Source: Paenibacillus sp. FSL H7-0331
Lineage (GTDB): Bacteria; Bacillota; Bacilli; Paenibacillales; NBRC-103111
DNA: 64,000 nt
Reading direction: 5' to 3'
NCBI RefSeq assembly: GCF_001956045.1
Contig: NZ_MRTH01000032.1
Coordinates: 33,273 to 97,272, forward strand
This document shows, piece by piece, positions 16,421 to 25,420 of the stretch; positions within the stretch are counted from its first letter, which is position 1, and the number at the start of each line of letters is the position of its first letter. The translations under genes were made by a program, and so were the position numbers. The notes below the pieces were generated by a model. That model ran no database searches. It was not told the DNA's origin and saw nothing but the letters and a program-made list of their open reading frames with translations.

Positions 16421-17308
16421 ATGCCAATATCCAGGTCATCCGCTCTTTATCAGGCGTCCATCGGTACACTCTTGCTTCTTGTGGCGGCGACGATGCTTGT
16501 ACCGTTCCTGTACATTTTTGCGATTTCCTTCACCGACCCGGAGGTTTATCGCAGCAATACCTTCATTCTCTGGCCTGAACGCTGGTCTTTTGCGGCTTAC
16601 GAGCTTGTCCTTTCCGGACACGGCATTGTAAGCGCGCTGAAGGCTTCGCTGTTCATAACACTGATTGGAACGCCAATGGCCGTAACGGTCAGTAGCTCAT
16701 TCGCCTACATGCTTTCCAAGCGATCCTTGCCCGGCCGCAAAACGATGCTCAATCTGATAGTATTTACACTTCTATTCTCACCAGGTTTGATACCGGGTTA
16801 TCTGCTCATCAAGGAACTTCACATTCTGGACACCTGGTGGTCGATTATTCTGCCCGGCGTTACGAATGCCTGGACGCTGCTGGTGATGAAGAGCTTCTTC
16901 GAATCGCTTCCGGGCGAGCTTGAGGAAGCAGCGATTATGGACGGATGCAACCCTCTTCAAACCTATTTCCACATTATTCTTCCACTTTCCAAGGCTCCTT
17001 TGGCCGCGTTCACCTTATTTTTCGCGGTCGGCTATTGGAATACGTATTTCAATGCGGTACTGTATCTCAACGATGTAGAGAAATGGCCGCTTCAGCTGTT
17101 TCTCCAGCAGGTAATCAACTCCGCAAGCTTGGAACTGTTCGCAGACCCGGCAACGCTAGCCAACCTCACTCAGAATAAAAGTCCCGTACCGCCTGAGGTT
17201 GTCAAGATGGCGGCTGTAATCGTCGTGACACTACCGATTTTGATCGTATATCCGTTTCTTCAAAAACATTTTGCCAAAGGTGTGCTGATTGGTTCGGTTA
17301 AAGGTTGA
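16421..17308 (+). CDS. Sugar ABC transporter permease (YtcP/LplC-like)
   Basis: A 295-residue MalG-type permease. AGGAGG precedes the ATG, 14 nt after the first permease. It has six membrane helices, the EAA loop (LEEAAIMDGCNPLQTYFHIILP) and the typical C-terminal end VYPFLQKHFAKGVLIGSVKG. It forms the second half of the membrane channel. A small hairpin (CTTCG-ATCA-CGAAG, 17313-17326) lies in the gap before the binding-protein gene and may protect or process the mRNA so that more binding protein is made. Confidence 0.93.
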   Translation: MPISRSSALYQASIGTLLLLVAATMLVPFLYIFAISFTDPEVYRSNTFILWPERWSFAAYELVLSGHGIVSALKASLFITLIGTPMAVTVSSSFAYMLSKRSLPGRKTMLNLIVFTLLFSPGLIPGYLLIKELHILDTWWSIILPGVTNAWTLLVMKSFFESLPGELEEAAIMDGCNPLQTYFHIILPLSKAPLAAFTLFFAVGYWNTYFNAVLYLNDVEKWPLQLFLQQVINSASLELFADPATLANLTQNKSPVPPEVVKMAAVIVVTLPILIVYPFLQKHFAKGVLIGSVKG

Positions 17309-17396
17309 ATTTCTTCGATCACGAAGGGTTGCAAGCTGCCGATCTAAGATTAAAAGAAAGTCTCATGAAAAAAGATATAACAAGGAGATCCCCAAA

Positions 17397-18932
17397 ATGA
17401 AGATTGTGAAAAGAAAAAAATGGGCTTTGTCGGCGGCAGTCATACTGACCGTCATCGCAATGATCGGCTGTTCATCGGAGACCGAGCCGCCGGTATCAGG
17501 CCAGCCGCTTAATCTGTCTATCTTTGCCCCGACCTATGGGGGGGCGCTGCCGGATACTGGCGGCCAGATCCAGATGGAAGTCGAGATGCGCAGCAACACG
17601 AAGCTGAATATTACATGGGTTCCTGTCAGCGATTGGGAGAAGCGGCTTAATGTCGCCATTGCCGCGAACAATCTTCCTGATCTTATCGTAACCAAGACGA
17701 TTCCCGGGCAGCTTTTCTCCTCTACGGTTGCCCAAGCAATCGAGAACGGACAGTTAATGGACCTTACAGAATATGTGAGAGCGGACGATTTTGCCGCCAA
17801 GTATCCTAATCTGGGCAAATACCCGAAGGAAATATGGGATCATTCGGAATTCAAAGGCAAAATCTACAGTCTTCCCTGGGGAGTGACTCCCCGGGCCAAT
17901 CTATCCGGGTTTATCATGCGAAAAGACTTGTTCGACAAATCTGGCCTGAAGGTGCCGATTACTGTTGATGAATTAGCAGATACGCTGATCGAACTGTCCG
18001 ATCCTCCTAAATTGTATGGTCTTCAATTTACCGGAAAGACGTTGGATACCAGCAACCTGAAGCCGATCGCGGTCGCTTACACAGGTGTCCAGGATTGGGG
18101 TGTAGATGAACAGGGTAATTTCATGTTCCAAGCGTTCATGCCGGAATATAAGGGCTTTCTGAACTGGGTTAAGAAGTTGTACGACGCGAGGGTGATCGAA
18201 CAAGAATTTTCGCTCGGCCAGAACGCTTCGAATTTCAGTAAAGGCAACTCGGCCATGATGATCCATGTCTGGTGGAATGCTGCACAGACCAGCATGAATC
18301 ACTGGTTCGCGAAGGAGGCGCCTGCGGAAGCGGAAGTCATGCGTATTATGCCGGTTCAAGGCCCCCGGGCCTATGCAATAGCTGTACAGCCGGGCTTTAA
18401 TAATCCGGTTGTTATAAATACCAAATTTGACAAAGCCAAGATGCCGCAACTGCTCAAGGTTTACGATTACTTCGCTTCGCAGGAGTTTCAGGATTTTGTG
18501 CAATATGGACTAGAAGGCGTTCATCATAACGTGGTGGACGGCAAGAAGGTGCTGATTCCGGACATTCCGGACGACGGTCGCGGCCAATTTAGCAGCATGC
18601 TGAATGCCGTGTACCGAGATTTCCTGGAGGAAGCCCGTCTGGCAGGCCTATCCGATGAAAATTACAAGCAGATGAAGGCCGTTTCCACATTCGCTGAGGA
18701 GACCGTTGCGAAGCAAGGACCGGGAATTCCCCAGTGGAATCTTTCGTCACCGACTTTCATGAGCAAGTGGAACGCAGTCATCAAGGATCTGGACGATAAT
18801 CGGGATAAGGTGGTCATGGGCAAGATGTCCATCGAGGAATGGGATAAATACGTACAGGGGGTTACTTCTTCGGAAACATACCGGCAAATTCTGAAAGAAT
18901 TCAAGGAACAGTACGCCAAAAATCGTTCATAA
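17397..18932 (+). CDS. Extracellular sugar-binding lipoprotein (LplA/LipO-like)
   Basis: I start at ATG 17397 behind AAGGAG (17382-17387). The upstream in-frame extension to 17289 would hide the lipoprotein signal. Residues 1-25 form a signal with lipobox IGC (MIGCSSE), so the mature protein is lipid-anchored. The 511-residue family-1 solute-binding fold includes TWVPVSDWEKRLNVAIAANN and DLIVTKTIPGQ. It delivers an oligosaccharide to the two permeases encoded just before. The substrate cannot be read from the sequence; the divergent secreted beta-helix protein suggests a plant or microbial polysaccharide product. Confidence 0.92.
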   Translation: MKIVKRKKWALSAAVILTVIAMIGCSSETEPPVSGQPLNLSIFAPTYGGALPDTGGQIQMEVEMRSNTKLNITWVPVSDWEKRLNVAIAANNLPDLIVTKTIPGQLFSSTVAQAIENGQLMDLTEYVRADDFAAKYPNLGKYPKEIWDHSEFKGKIYSLPWGVTPRANLSGFIMRKDLFDKSGLKVPITVDELADTLIELSDPPKLYGLQFTGKTLDTSNLKPIAVAYTGVQDWGVDEQGNFMFQAFMPEYKGFLNWVKKLYDARVIEQEFSLGQNASNFSKGNSAMMIHVWWNAAQTSMNHWFAKEAPAEAEVMRIMPVQGPRAYAIAVQPGFNNPVVINTKFDKAKMPQLLKVYDYFASQEFQDFVQYGLEGVHHNVVDGKKVLIPDIPDDGRGQFSSMLNAVYRDFLEEARLAGLSDENYKQMKAVSTFAEETVAKQGPGIPQWNLSSPTFMSKWNAVIKDLDDNRDKVVMGKMSIEEWDKYVQGVTSSETYRQILKEFKEQYAKNRS

Positions 18933-18972
18933 AGGGGGCCCGCCAGCAAAACGCTAAAAACGTACGTTAAGC

Positions 18973-19018
18973 AAATAAAGCCGATTTTCCTGTACGCTAA
19001 GGAAGAGCGGCTTTATTT
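18973..19018 (+). terminator. Intrinsic terminator after the first sugar importer operon
   Basis: AAATAAAGCCG (18973-18983) pairs with CGGCTTTATTT (19008-19018), with partial inner pairing. AT-rich flanks let it work in both directions, also ending the leftward frame at 19.0-19.3 kb. Confidence 0.65.
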
Positions 19019-19292
19019 AATTAAGAGACTTACAAATTAATAAAAAGTTCGTTAAATCTTGCAGAACCATACTCGTTGTAATCCCCAGCGCCAAGATTGA
19101 TAACGATATGGAAAGTGTCGTTCCATTTATGGTGGGTTGTATCACTTTATGAAATGCGAATGAGTCTGACTCGCCAGTATTAAGGACTTGGATGTTTGGA
19201 ATATTTTTAACGATTTGAAATATTATCTTTTGTTTTTCAAAATCAGTAAACTTCACGCCCTTGGTTCATTCAACAAATATTTCGTATACCAT
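19017..19292 (-). pseudogene. Small hypothetical gene with in-frame stop
   Basis: GGAGGGATTCT precedes ATG 19292, giving MVYEIFVE, a TGA at codon 9, then in the same frame TKGVKFTDFEKQKIIFQIVK and on to MVLQDLTNFLLICKSLN. The well-placed ribosome site and single stop suggest a recently broken gene; the downstream part might be expressed from GTG 19256. A MVLQDLR-like peptide also occurs on the minus strand near 44.6 kb. I do not recognise the family. Confidence 0.4.
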
Positions 19293-19469
19293 AGAATCCC
19301 TCCATTGTCTTTTTTATTAGAGTATAACTTGGTATCATTGTATCCCACCTCTGTTTATTAATTTTCATTCATTATTACGTGTGCATAGAGATATCGCTTT
19401 GGTCATACGCCGAAAAGTATGCTCCTGTTGATCTTCATCAATTCGTGGGCACAGCAGACTATGTACGAC

Positions 19470-20012
19470 TTAGGACGTGCCTTTCTTTTTACGAGGCCAA
19501 AGAGTGTAACTGAAGCTGATAAGAAAGTCTATAGCCAGAACAAGCGACCAGATCTGCATCACTTGAAGCAGAGCGGCCGTTCGGCTCCCTTCATTTACCA
19601 TGATAATCATCCCATATAAAATGACGCATCCGATTGCCCAAGCGAACAAATGAAGCAGAAAACTGCTTCGTTCCTCTCTTGCATGCTTATCGCCAAATTT
19701 GACCTTTTTCAACGGAGCAGGCCCCCCGGCGAACCAATGAGCAAAGTGGACGTCCAACCAACGAATCATACGATGACCGAATGCAATTGAAGCACCAATG
19801 TAGATCGCTGCAAGTCCATGCGAAAAACTTGCCTGTGCGCCCCCTTTTAAATCAACAACTGCGGAAATCAGAAGTATACAGTCGATTACGGGGGTGCAAT
19901 ACAATAGAATAACACTCATCTTCTTGCGTCCTAACAGATAGCGGCATGCTAAGCCGGCAATCACGAAGAGCCAGAACGCAATCTCGCAACCGATAATAAT
20001 GGCAAGAATCAT
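19470..20012 (-). CDS. Integral membrane protein of unknown function
   Basis: A 180-residue protein from ATG 20012 (GGAAGTGG upstream; GTG 20024 is an alternative start). It has about five hydrophobic segments (ILAIIIGCEIAFWLFVIAG, VILLYCTPVIDCILLISAV, GLAAIYIGASIAFG, LLHLFAWAIGCVILYGMIIM, IWSLVLAIDFLISFSYTL), a basic loop in the middle and a basic tail (WPRKKKGTS). It is divergently transcribed from a TetR repressor with paired operators between, so it is probably repressed by that protein; a transporter or resistance role is possible but unproven. Confidence 0.7.
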   Translation of the reverse strand: MILAIIIGCEIAFWLFVIAGLACRYLLGRKKMSVILLYCTPVIDCILLISAVVDLKGGAQASFSHGLAAIYIGASIAFGHRMIRWLDVHFAHWFAGGPAPLKKVKFGDKHAREERSSFLLHLFAWAIGCVILYGMIIMVNEGSRTAALLQVMQIWSLVLAIDFLISFSYTLWPRKKKGTS

Positions 20013-20035
20013 GCGAAAATCCACTTCCTTTTTAG

Positions 20036-20103
20036 CACAAATGTATTATAAAAAGATAAGGTTATTATAGCACTGTTGTATTAAAATACAAGTGTGTTAA
20101 AAT
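20036..20103. promoter_or_regulatory. Bidirectional promoter with paired TetR-type operators (second copy)
   Basis: Operator-like blocks TAGCACAAATGTATTA (20033-20048) and TAGCACTGTTGTATTA (20068-20083) echo those at 8078-8118. For tetR, TTGTAT (20076-20081) and TAAAAT (20098-20103) are 16 bp apart and the -10 ends 6 nt before the ATG, so the mRNA should be leaderless. A minus-strand TATAAT (20045-20050) serves the divergent membrane protein gene. Confidence 0.65.
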
Positions 20104-20109
20104 AAATTT

Positions 20110-20703
20110 ATGCCAAAAATCGTGGATCACAATCAAAGGAAAGAAGCATTAGCGGAAGCAGCTTGGCGTGTCATACGGCGGGAAGGGATAGATGGGCTAT
20201 CGGTTCGCCGTGTCGCGGACGAGGCGGGGTTGTCACTGGGCTCGCTACGGCATTATTTTGAGACGCAAGCCGAGCTGCTTACATTTTCAATGCAGCTTGT
20301 ATCAGAACGAGTCCATATGCGTATTCAGCGACTGACTTTTAAAGGGGAACCGCGTCACGATATGGAGCTTGTTATTGCAGAACTTATGCCATTCAATGAA
20401 GAACGGCGTGTCGAAGCTGAAGTATGGTTAGCCTTTGCTGGGAAAGCCATTGCCGACCCCGTTATCCAAGCCCTAGGCCAAGAAGCCCATGACCAGCTTT
20501 ATGCTGGGTTTCGTCGGATGATCGATTTGCTCGTCACACATAATTTGATGAGAAGCAGTATTGATGCCGAGTTCGAAGCGAAGCGGTTGCATGCGCTTGT
20601 CGACGGACTTGTTTTACATCACACTGCTTTCCCTGAAAGATTAACCAGAGAGGACATATCGCGCGTGATCGCTAGTCATTTGGATAGCTTCGTTATGAAG
20701 TAG
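20110..20703 (+). CDS. TetR/AcrR-family regulator (paralog of the one at 8.1 kb)
   Basis: A 197-residue protein with helix-turn-helix VRRVADEAGLSLGSLRHYF and a BetI-like ligand domain (MPFNEERRVEAEVWLAFAGK, LHALVDGLVLHHTAFPERL). It is clearly homologous along its length to the regulator at 8146-8748, and their operators match, so cross-regulation is possible. No ribosome binding site is present. It probably represses the divergent membrane protein and itself. Confidence 0.9.
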   Translation: MPKIVDHNQRKEALAEAAWRVIRREGIDGLSVRRVADEAGLSLGSLRHYFETQAELLTFSMQLVSERVHMRIQRLTFKGEPRHDMELVIAELMPFNEERRVEAEVWLAFAGKAIADPVIQALGQEAHDQLYAGFRRMIDLLVTHNLMRSSIDAEFEAKRLHALVDGLVLHHTAFPERLTREDISRVIASHLDSFVMK

Positions 20704-20811
20704 CTTTTAGTAGGATCGATGCGATACTATGCTACTGAAAATTAGGAAAAAAACGCCTGTTCGTCGTATGGCGAAGGGGGCAACAGCAGAGAGGACAGAC
20801 GAATTATTTTC

Positions 20812-21290
20812 GGCCTGCCCTTTCCTAATCATATGCATGGCCTCGATTCCCTTTAACGTCTGTTCTGCAGTTAGAAGTGATATGAAACCAAGTATCGGTT
20901 TTGTGATTTTTTTATGAATCAATGATCTTGCTCCACAATGTTGTTTAGAACCTTTGTCAGTCTAATCAAGGTTTCTTTTGGTAAGGCTTTTTCATTTATT
21001 AATTCTTGTATGGCAGGTGGATATGCCGGGTTTTCCCCATAGAATCAACGGCCCGATTTAAATACTTCCATTGACCTTTGACTTTGATGTAGGTTTCGTC
21101 CGTGCACCACGAATCGTTTGAGAGTTTCAAATAGCTACGGGTTCCTTTATCTATTTCGGGTCCAAACTCATGGACCCATCTCATGATCGTTGTATGGGAT
21201 ATCTTTAAATCCCGCTCGCTCATCATTTCTACAATGTCTCGGTAGCTTAAACTATATTTTAGATACCATCTTAAATAAATCCAATTTGGT
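20812..21290 (-). mobile_element. IS6-family (IS240-like) transposase remnant
   Basis: On the minus strand, NWIYLRWYLKYSLSYRDIVE runs into MMSERDLKISHTTIMRWVHE and DETYIKVKGQWKYLNRAVDS, the N-terminal half of an IS6 transposase including the first catalytic Asp. After MGKT the frame jumps to NPAYPPAIQELINEKALPKE and LNNIVEQDH, then a stop and another shift to KKITKPILGF and GIEAMHMIRKGQ. About 90 residues holding the second Asp and beyond are deleted. No terminal repeats are visible. The element cuts off the 5' end of the kinase gene at 21291. Confidence 0.85.
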
Positions 21291-22637
21291 TTCCATACAG
21301 TTCCAACGCTTCATTGAATCGGGGGACTCCTTTGTCTGGTTGGTTCATGATACGCCTGATGGATTGGAAAATAATACTCGCCATCCCAGGTTATACTCAT
21401 ATTTCTCTAAATTACAAACCTTGGATGGAGAAACCTTTGCCTATCTACGCATCAGCTTGGATATCATGGGCTGGTTAACCTCCATTACAAATGGGTTTCA
21501 GGTTAAACAAACCTATTACATCATGGACGGGGATGGTAATTCGATTCTGAAGACCCAGGACCAATGGGCGGATACTCAGCCTCAAGAGATGTTGTCTTTG
21601 TTTAGAATGAACCCGTTGGCTTATGTAGGGGATTCTCGGAATTTGTTTATTTATAATGGAATTTATTTGCCAAATACAGATTGGTACTTGGTCAATAGGT
21701 TTCCACTAGAGGCCTTGTCAGGAAATATCCGCTCGATGAAAAATCAGGTGATGATTTCTCTGTCGATTACGGTAGTTATTTTTATCGGTATTACTTTTGC
21801 GATCGTTTCCACGCTTTTGCGTCCCTTACGTAAATTGCAAAACAAAATGACTGAGCTTGTTGAACGCAATCTGGATGTTCGTATTCCCGAGAGCACTTAT
21901 AAAGGTGAAATTCTTCTGCTGGCCCAAGCCTTTAATCAGATGATTGATGATATAGGTCGCCTGATTTCCCGCTTGAGAGTAGAGGAACGACAGAAGGAAG
22001 CCATTCGCTTCCAGATGTTGATGTCTCAGATGAATCCGCATTTTTTGCTGAACACACTTAACACTGTAAAATGGAATGCAAGAAGTCATGACGATACGGG
22101 CACCTTTGAATTATGCCAAAATCTTGGGAGATTATTGGAATGCAGCCTCAATATTGTTGTAGATTTGGTGCATTTGAAGGATGAGATTGATCTTGTCAAG
22201 GTTTACGTGCATATTCAGTCCTTCCGTTATGATCATACCTTTGTGACGGAATATGAGATGGAGGAGGTTTTGGCATATGCCCTGGTTCCGAAGCTAAGCT
22301 TGCAGCCGCTTGTAGAGAATGCGATTTATCATGGTTTGGTGCATATGAAGGCTGGGGAAAAATCAAGATATGTGCAGTAAGAGAGGGCGGGAAGCTTAAT
22401 TTGATTGTACAGGATAATGGGTAGGGTCAGGGGAATAACGGCACTTCCTCCGAACGTAAAAGAAAAGGGATCGGTCTGGGCAATTTAATGGAAAGATTGC
22501 TGCTTCTATATAAGGGAGAGGCAGAACTCAAGCTTCATCCTCTGGAACAGGGCATGCAGGTTCAAATCCAAATTCCGCTTCTGATGTCTACGCCCTATGA
22601 CAAGGAGGAACCCCATGTGGACCATACTATTAGTTGA
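21291..22637 (+). pseudogene. YesM-type histidine kinase, 5'-truncated and frameshifted
   Basis: The frame begins abruptly at the IS6 junction (SIQFQRFIESGDSFVWLVHD), continues through the extracellular region, a membrane helix (VMISLSITVVIFIGITFAIV), HAMP, the histidine motif MSQMNPHFLLNTLNTVKW and N-box PLVENAIYHGL, then shifts frame near 22360 and stops at 22380. The remainder (KIKICAVREGGKLNLIVQDN, a TAG, KGIGLGNLMERLLLLYKGE) is readable in another frame to 22637. The promoter, signal-anchor and intact ATP site are lost. It was the partner of the ruined regulator that overlaps its end. Confidence 0.9.
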
Positions 22638-22857
22638 GGACGAGCCCTTTGTCCGAAGATCGATTCGCAGTGCGATTCATTGGGAAGAAGCCGGATTCAC
22701 TATTATTGGCGAGGCTTCACATGGTTTGGAGGCTCTGGAATTTATGGGTAAGCAGCAGCCCGATATCGTCATATCGGATATCATCAAAATATTCAAGCGC
22801 TGGACAGAGTTAACACCTAGTGAATACAGAAATTACAAAAAAAGGAATAATCAATGA
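22615..22857 (+). pseudogene. YesN-type response regulator with a large internal deletion
   Basis: AAGGAGG precedes ATG 22615. The first ~55 residues are a normal receiver N-terminus (WTILLVEDEPFVRRSIRSAI, QQPDIVISDI); the protein then jumps to the last ~20 residues of an AraC domain (IFKRWTELTPSEYRNYKK). Compared with ~530-residue homologs, roughly 450 residues are missing. GATATC repeats lie close to the join. The product could neither bind DNA nor fold as a full receiver. Confidence 0.88.
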
Positions 22858-22936
22858 AAAAAATCGGTCGATTGACATGGTTTTTTCTCCGAATGTCCTA
22901 AATGAATGGGTATCATGGAAAGGTATAGTAGAGTCA

Positions 22937-22967
22937 TGAACCGCGTCGCCGCCGTCGCCGGGGTTCA
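22937..22967. repeat. GC-rich inverted repeat holding a 9-bp tandem repeat
   Basis: TGAACC (22937-22942) and GGTTCA (22962-22967) flank CGTCGCCGC-CGTCGCCGG, two near-identical 9-mers. The block is far more GC-rich than its surroundings and lies 44 nt before the AraC gene, so it could form a 5'-UTR hairpin. No family assigned. Confidence 0.5.
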
Positions 22968-23010
22968 CCGTTAATATAAAGGGATTATATAGATATCCAG
23001 GGGGTTGAAT

Positions 23011-25236
23011 ATGAAAAACGGTTTTTATCGTATGTTATTTTCTTACTTGCCATTATTTTTCATGATTACCTTCATTCTTGTAGCCATCTTTCTCCTTGCA
23101 ACCGCAGAGCAATCCCGCAAGCAAGCAGCGCAAGTAAACGATACCTTTGCCCGATATGTGATGACGGCTATGGAGGATGTATTAAGGGGAATCGAGCAGA
23201 TGGTATTAATGGAGATGATGAAGGAAGATATTGCACAATTGTTTTTCATACCGGATCAGCAGGAGAAGGATTCCTTATCTTTATTCAAGCTATCCCAACG
23301 ATTTAACGCGATTACATCGAATTCTCTTATTGATTCCATGTATGTATATCTCAAGAAAGACAAGAAAGTGCTTAGTCTCAACCGTTATGAGAATGTCGAG
23401 GACTTTGGTGACAAAGCCTTTATTGATCAGTGGCTGGATACCGATCAACCCGTAGCTTGGACGAATGAACGCACCTACAGGGAGTTTTCGAGCCAAGGGG
23501 AAGAGCGTCAGGTGGTGTCCTTGGTGAAACCTTATCCTATACTGGCAGGTGACCGGGGGATTATCGTTGTCAATATTAGTGTCTATTGGCTGGAGCAGAT
23601 GCTTAAGAAATATGAGTCTGAGAATGGCTATGTCCATCTGTTAGACGGCAATGGCAAGGTCATTACATCAAATTCTGTACATATGGAGAATGCTATTCGT
23701 ATCCATGAGACGGAAGCTCTGGTTCCGTCGCCATTAACCGGCTGGTCTATCAAAACCGGCTTAAGTAACGGCAATCTGATACGTAAAACGAGCACATTCT
23801 CGTATATTTGGGTTTCACTCGCACTATTGACCTTCGTGTTTGGAACCCTGAGCTTAATTGCTATCACGCGCAGAAACTATCGCCCCATCGCTCATATTGT
23901 GGAGCGGATTGGTCGCTTCTCGGTCAAAAAATCGTCCAATGACTATCACTTTATTGAATCTGCCCTGGATGACCTGCTGGAGAGAACGACTGCCTATCAG
24001 AAAAAGCATGAAGAGGATCTAATTTTCAAGCGGCAATATCTTTTCCAAGACTTGGTTGATGGTGTACCCCGATCAGATGTAAAAGACTGGAATCGTGAGC
24101 TCAAGGAGCTAGGCGTTTTTCCAGAATCTACTCAGGCTGGGAGCAGTCGGATTGTTATAGCTGTGGTAGAAATAGACAGATTCGCGCAATTTTCTTATGT
24201 ATATACACCAAGGGATCAGCAATTATTTAAATTTGTGATCACGAGTGTTATTAAGGAATTAGCCGAGCAGCAGAGCATATCGGTATGGGTAGAATGGGTC
24301 GGTATGGATAGGCTAGGAGTAATCCTGTTTCTGCCAGACCGATTGTTGTCGCCCGTGTTCGCGGTTAGACAGCTGCTTGAGGAGTCCCAGGCCTGGGTTG
24401 ATCTTCAGCTTGATTTTACCATAACAGCTGGAGTCGGCTCTCCGGCGGAGGACGAGAATGGGATTTCTCTTTCTTACCGAGAAGCTATCAAAGCCTTAAG
24501 CTTCAAACCCTCTCTTGGCTATAATCGGGTTATCGGTTACTGGGATTTGGAGGATCGAGAAGTATGGAATCCTTATGATTTATTCCGCCATATAAGGAAG
24601 CTTGCAGCTGCTTACCGATTGAGAGAGGCTGAATGGAGCGCCTTGCTTGGGGAGCTTTTTCAACAATTGCGCAATAGCCTTTGTACCCGTGAGGATATCG
24701 TAGGACTCATGATGTTTCTTAATGATCAACTGATTCGTGAAATCAGCGAGGGTCCGAAAGAACTGGCCGAATGGTGGAAGGCTCATGTACTATCCAAACT
24801 GGATACGGTATTAGGAAAGGCATTATCGGTTGATGATCTGGAACGAGATTACAGAAGGGTACTGGAAGAAGCCCTATACGCAATGGGTTCTTCACAAGGA
24901 GAGCATCATCAGTATCATGTATTAACAGAAATTAAGGCTTACATTGACACAGCCTTTCGTGATCCCAATATGTCATTGGATGATGTGAGCAGTCGGTTCG
25001 ATATGAGTGCCAAGCATTTGAGTCGAACGTTTAAGGAAGTGTTTGGTGAAAAATTTATCGATTATTTGACCCGGATGCGAATTGATTACGCGAAACGAAG
25101 AATCAGGGATTCCAATGATTCGATCCAGAGCATTGGCATTGAATCGGGTTACCCGCATATCCATACATTTATCCGAGTGTTTAAGAAGCTGATGGGACGT
25201 ACACCGGGAGATTACCGCAAAGATATTGAGAATTAA
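23011..25236 (+). CDS. Membrane-anchored AraC-family regulator with extracellular sensor
   Basis: A 741-residue one-component regulator starting at ATG 23011 (AGGGGG upstream; TTG 23005 is in frame). Membrane helix 1 is residues ~10-32 (LPLFFMITFILVAIFLLAT). An extracellular sensor of ~225 residues (cache-like) follows, then helix 2 (YIWVSLALLTFVFGTLSLIA), a large cytoplasmic middle part with a degenerate GGDEF-like look, and a C-terminal double AraC helix-turn-helix (VSSRFDMSAKHLSRTFKEVF; IGIESGYPHIHTFIRVFKKL). It stands where a working two-component system once stood and is insulated from the next operon by a strong terminator, so it likely activates the importer/enzyme operon in trans. Confidence 0.9.
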   Translation: MKNGFYRMLFSYLPLFFMITFILVAIFLLATAEQSRKQAAQVNDTFARYVMTAMEDVLRGIEQMVLMEMMKEDIAQLFFIPDQQEKDSLSLFKLSQRFNAITSNSLIDSMYVYLKKDKKVLSLNRYENVEDFGDKAFIDQWLDTDQPVAWTNERTYREFSSQGEERQVVSLVKPYPILAGDRGIIVVNISVYWLEQMLKKYESENGYVHLLDGNGKVITSNSVHMENAIRIHETEALVPSPLTGWSIKTGLSNGNLIRKTSTFSYIWVSLALLTFVFGTLSLIAITRRNYRPIAHIVERIGRFSVKKSSNDYHFIESALDDLLERTTAYQKKHEEDLIFKRQYLFQDLVDGVPRSDVKDWNRELKELGVFPESTQAGSSRIVIAVVEIDRFAQFSYVYTPRDQQLFKFVITSVIKELAEQQSISVWVEWVGMDRLGVILFLPDRLLSPVFAVRQLLEESQAWVDLQLDFTITAGVGSPAEDENGISLSYREAIKALSFKPSLGYNRVIGYWDLEDREVWNPYDLFRHIRKLAAAYRLREAEWSALLGELFQQLRNSLCTREDIVGLMMFLNDQLIREISEGPKELAEWWKAHVLSKLDTVLGKALSVDDLERDYRRVLEEALYAMGSSQGEHHQYHVLTEIKAYIDTAFRDPNMSLDDVSSRFDMSAKHLSRTFKEVFGEKFIDYLTRMRIDYAKRRIRDSNDSIQSIGIESGYPHIHTFIRVFKKLMGRTPGDYRKDIEN

Positions 25237-25252
25237 GGATTTAACGTATAAC

Positions 25253-25307
25253 CGGATTGTTCACGACTTGTTGAAAGCTAACAAGTCGTGAACAATCCGC
25301 TTTTTTT
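25253..25307 (+). terminator. Very strong intrinsic terminator
   Basis: A perfect 20-bp stem (25253-25272 with 25280-25299, core CGGATTGTTCACGACTTGTT) with a 7-nt loop and a T7 run. It ends the AraC transcript, so the ABC/enzyme operon beginning at 25.4 kb needs its own promoter. Confidence 0.92.
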
Positions 25308-25420
25308 GATGTACAGGATTTTTGTACATCTGTAATGGAAAGAAGAACATTGAAATAGAGTGGGTCCGCAGTTAAGTTTGAGTAGCGTTAAGATGTCCAA
25401 GCGAACGGAGGTGAAAAAAA

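Noticed and set aside
24100..24560. Functional GGDEF (diguanylate cyclase) domain in the AraC regulator's middle part
   Set aside because: The region looks similar in length and pattern, but no GGDEF/GGEEF motif is present; at most a degenerate domain.
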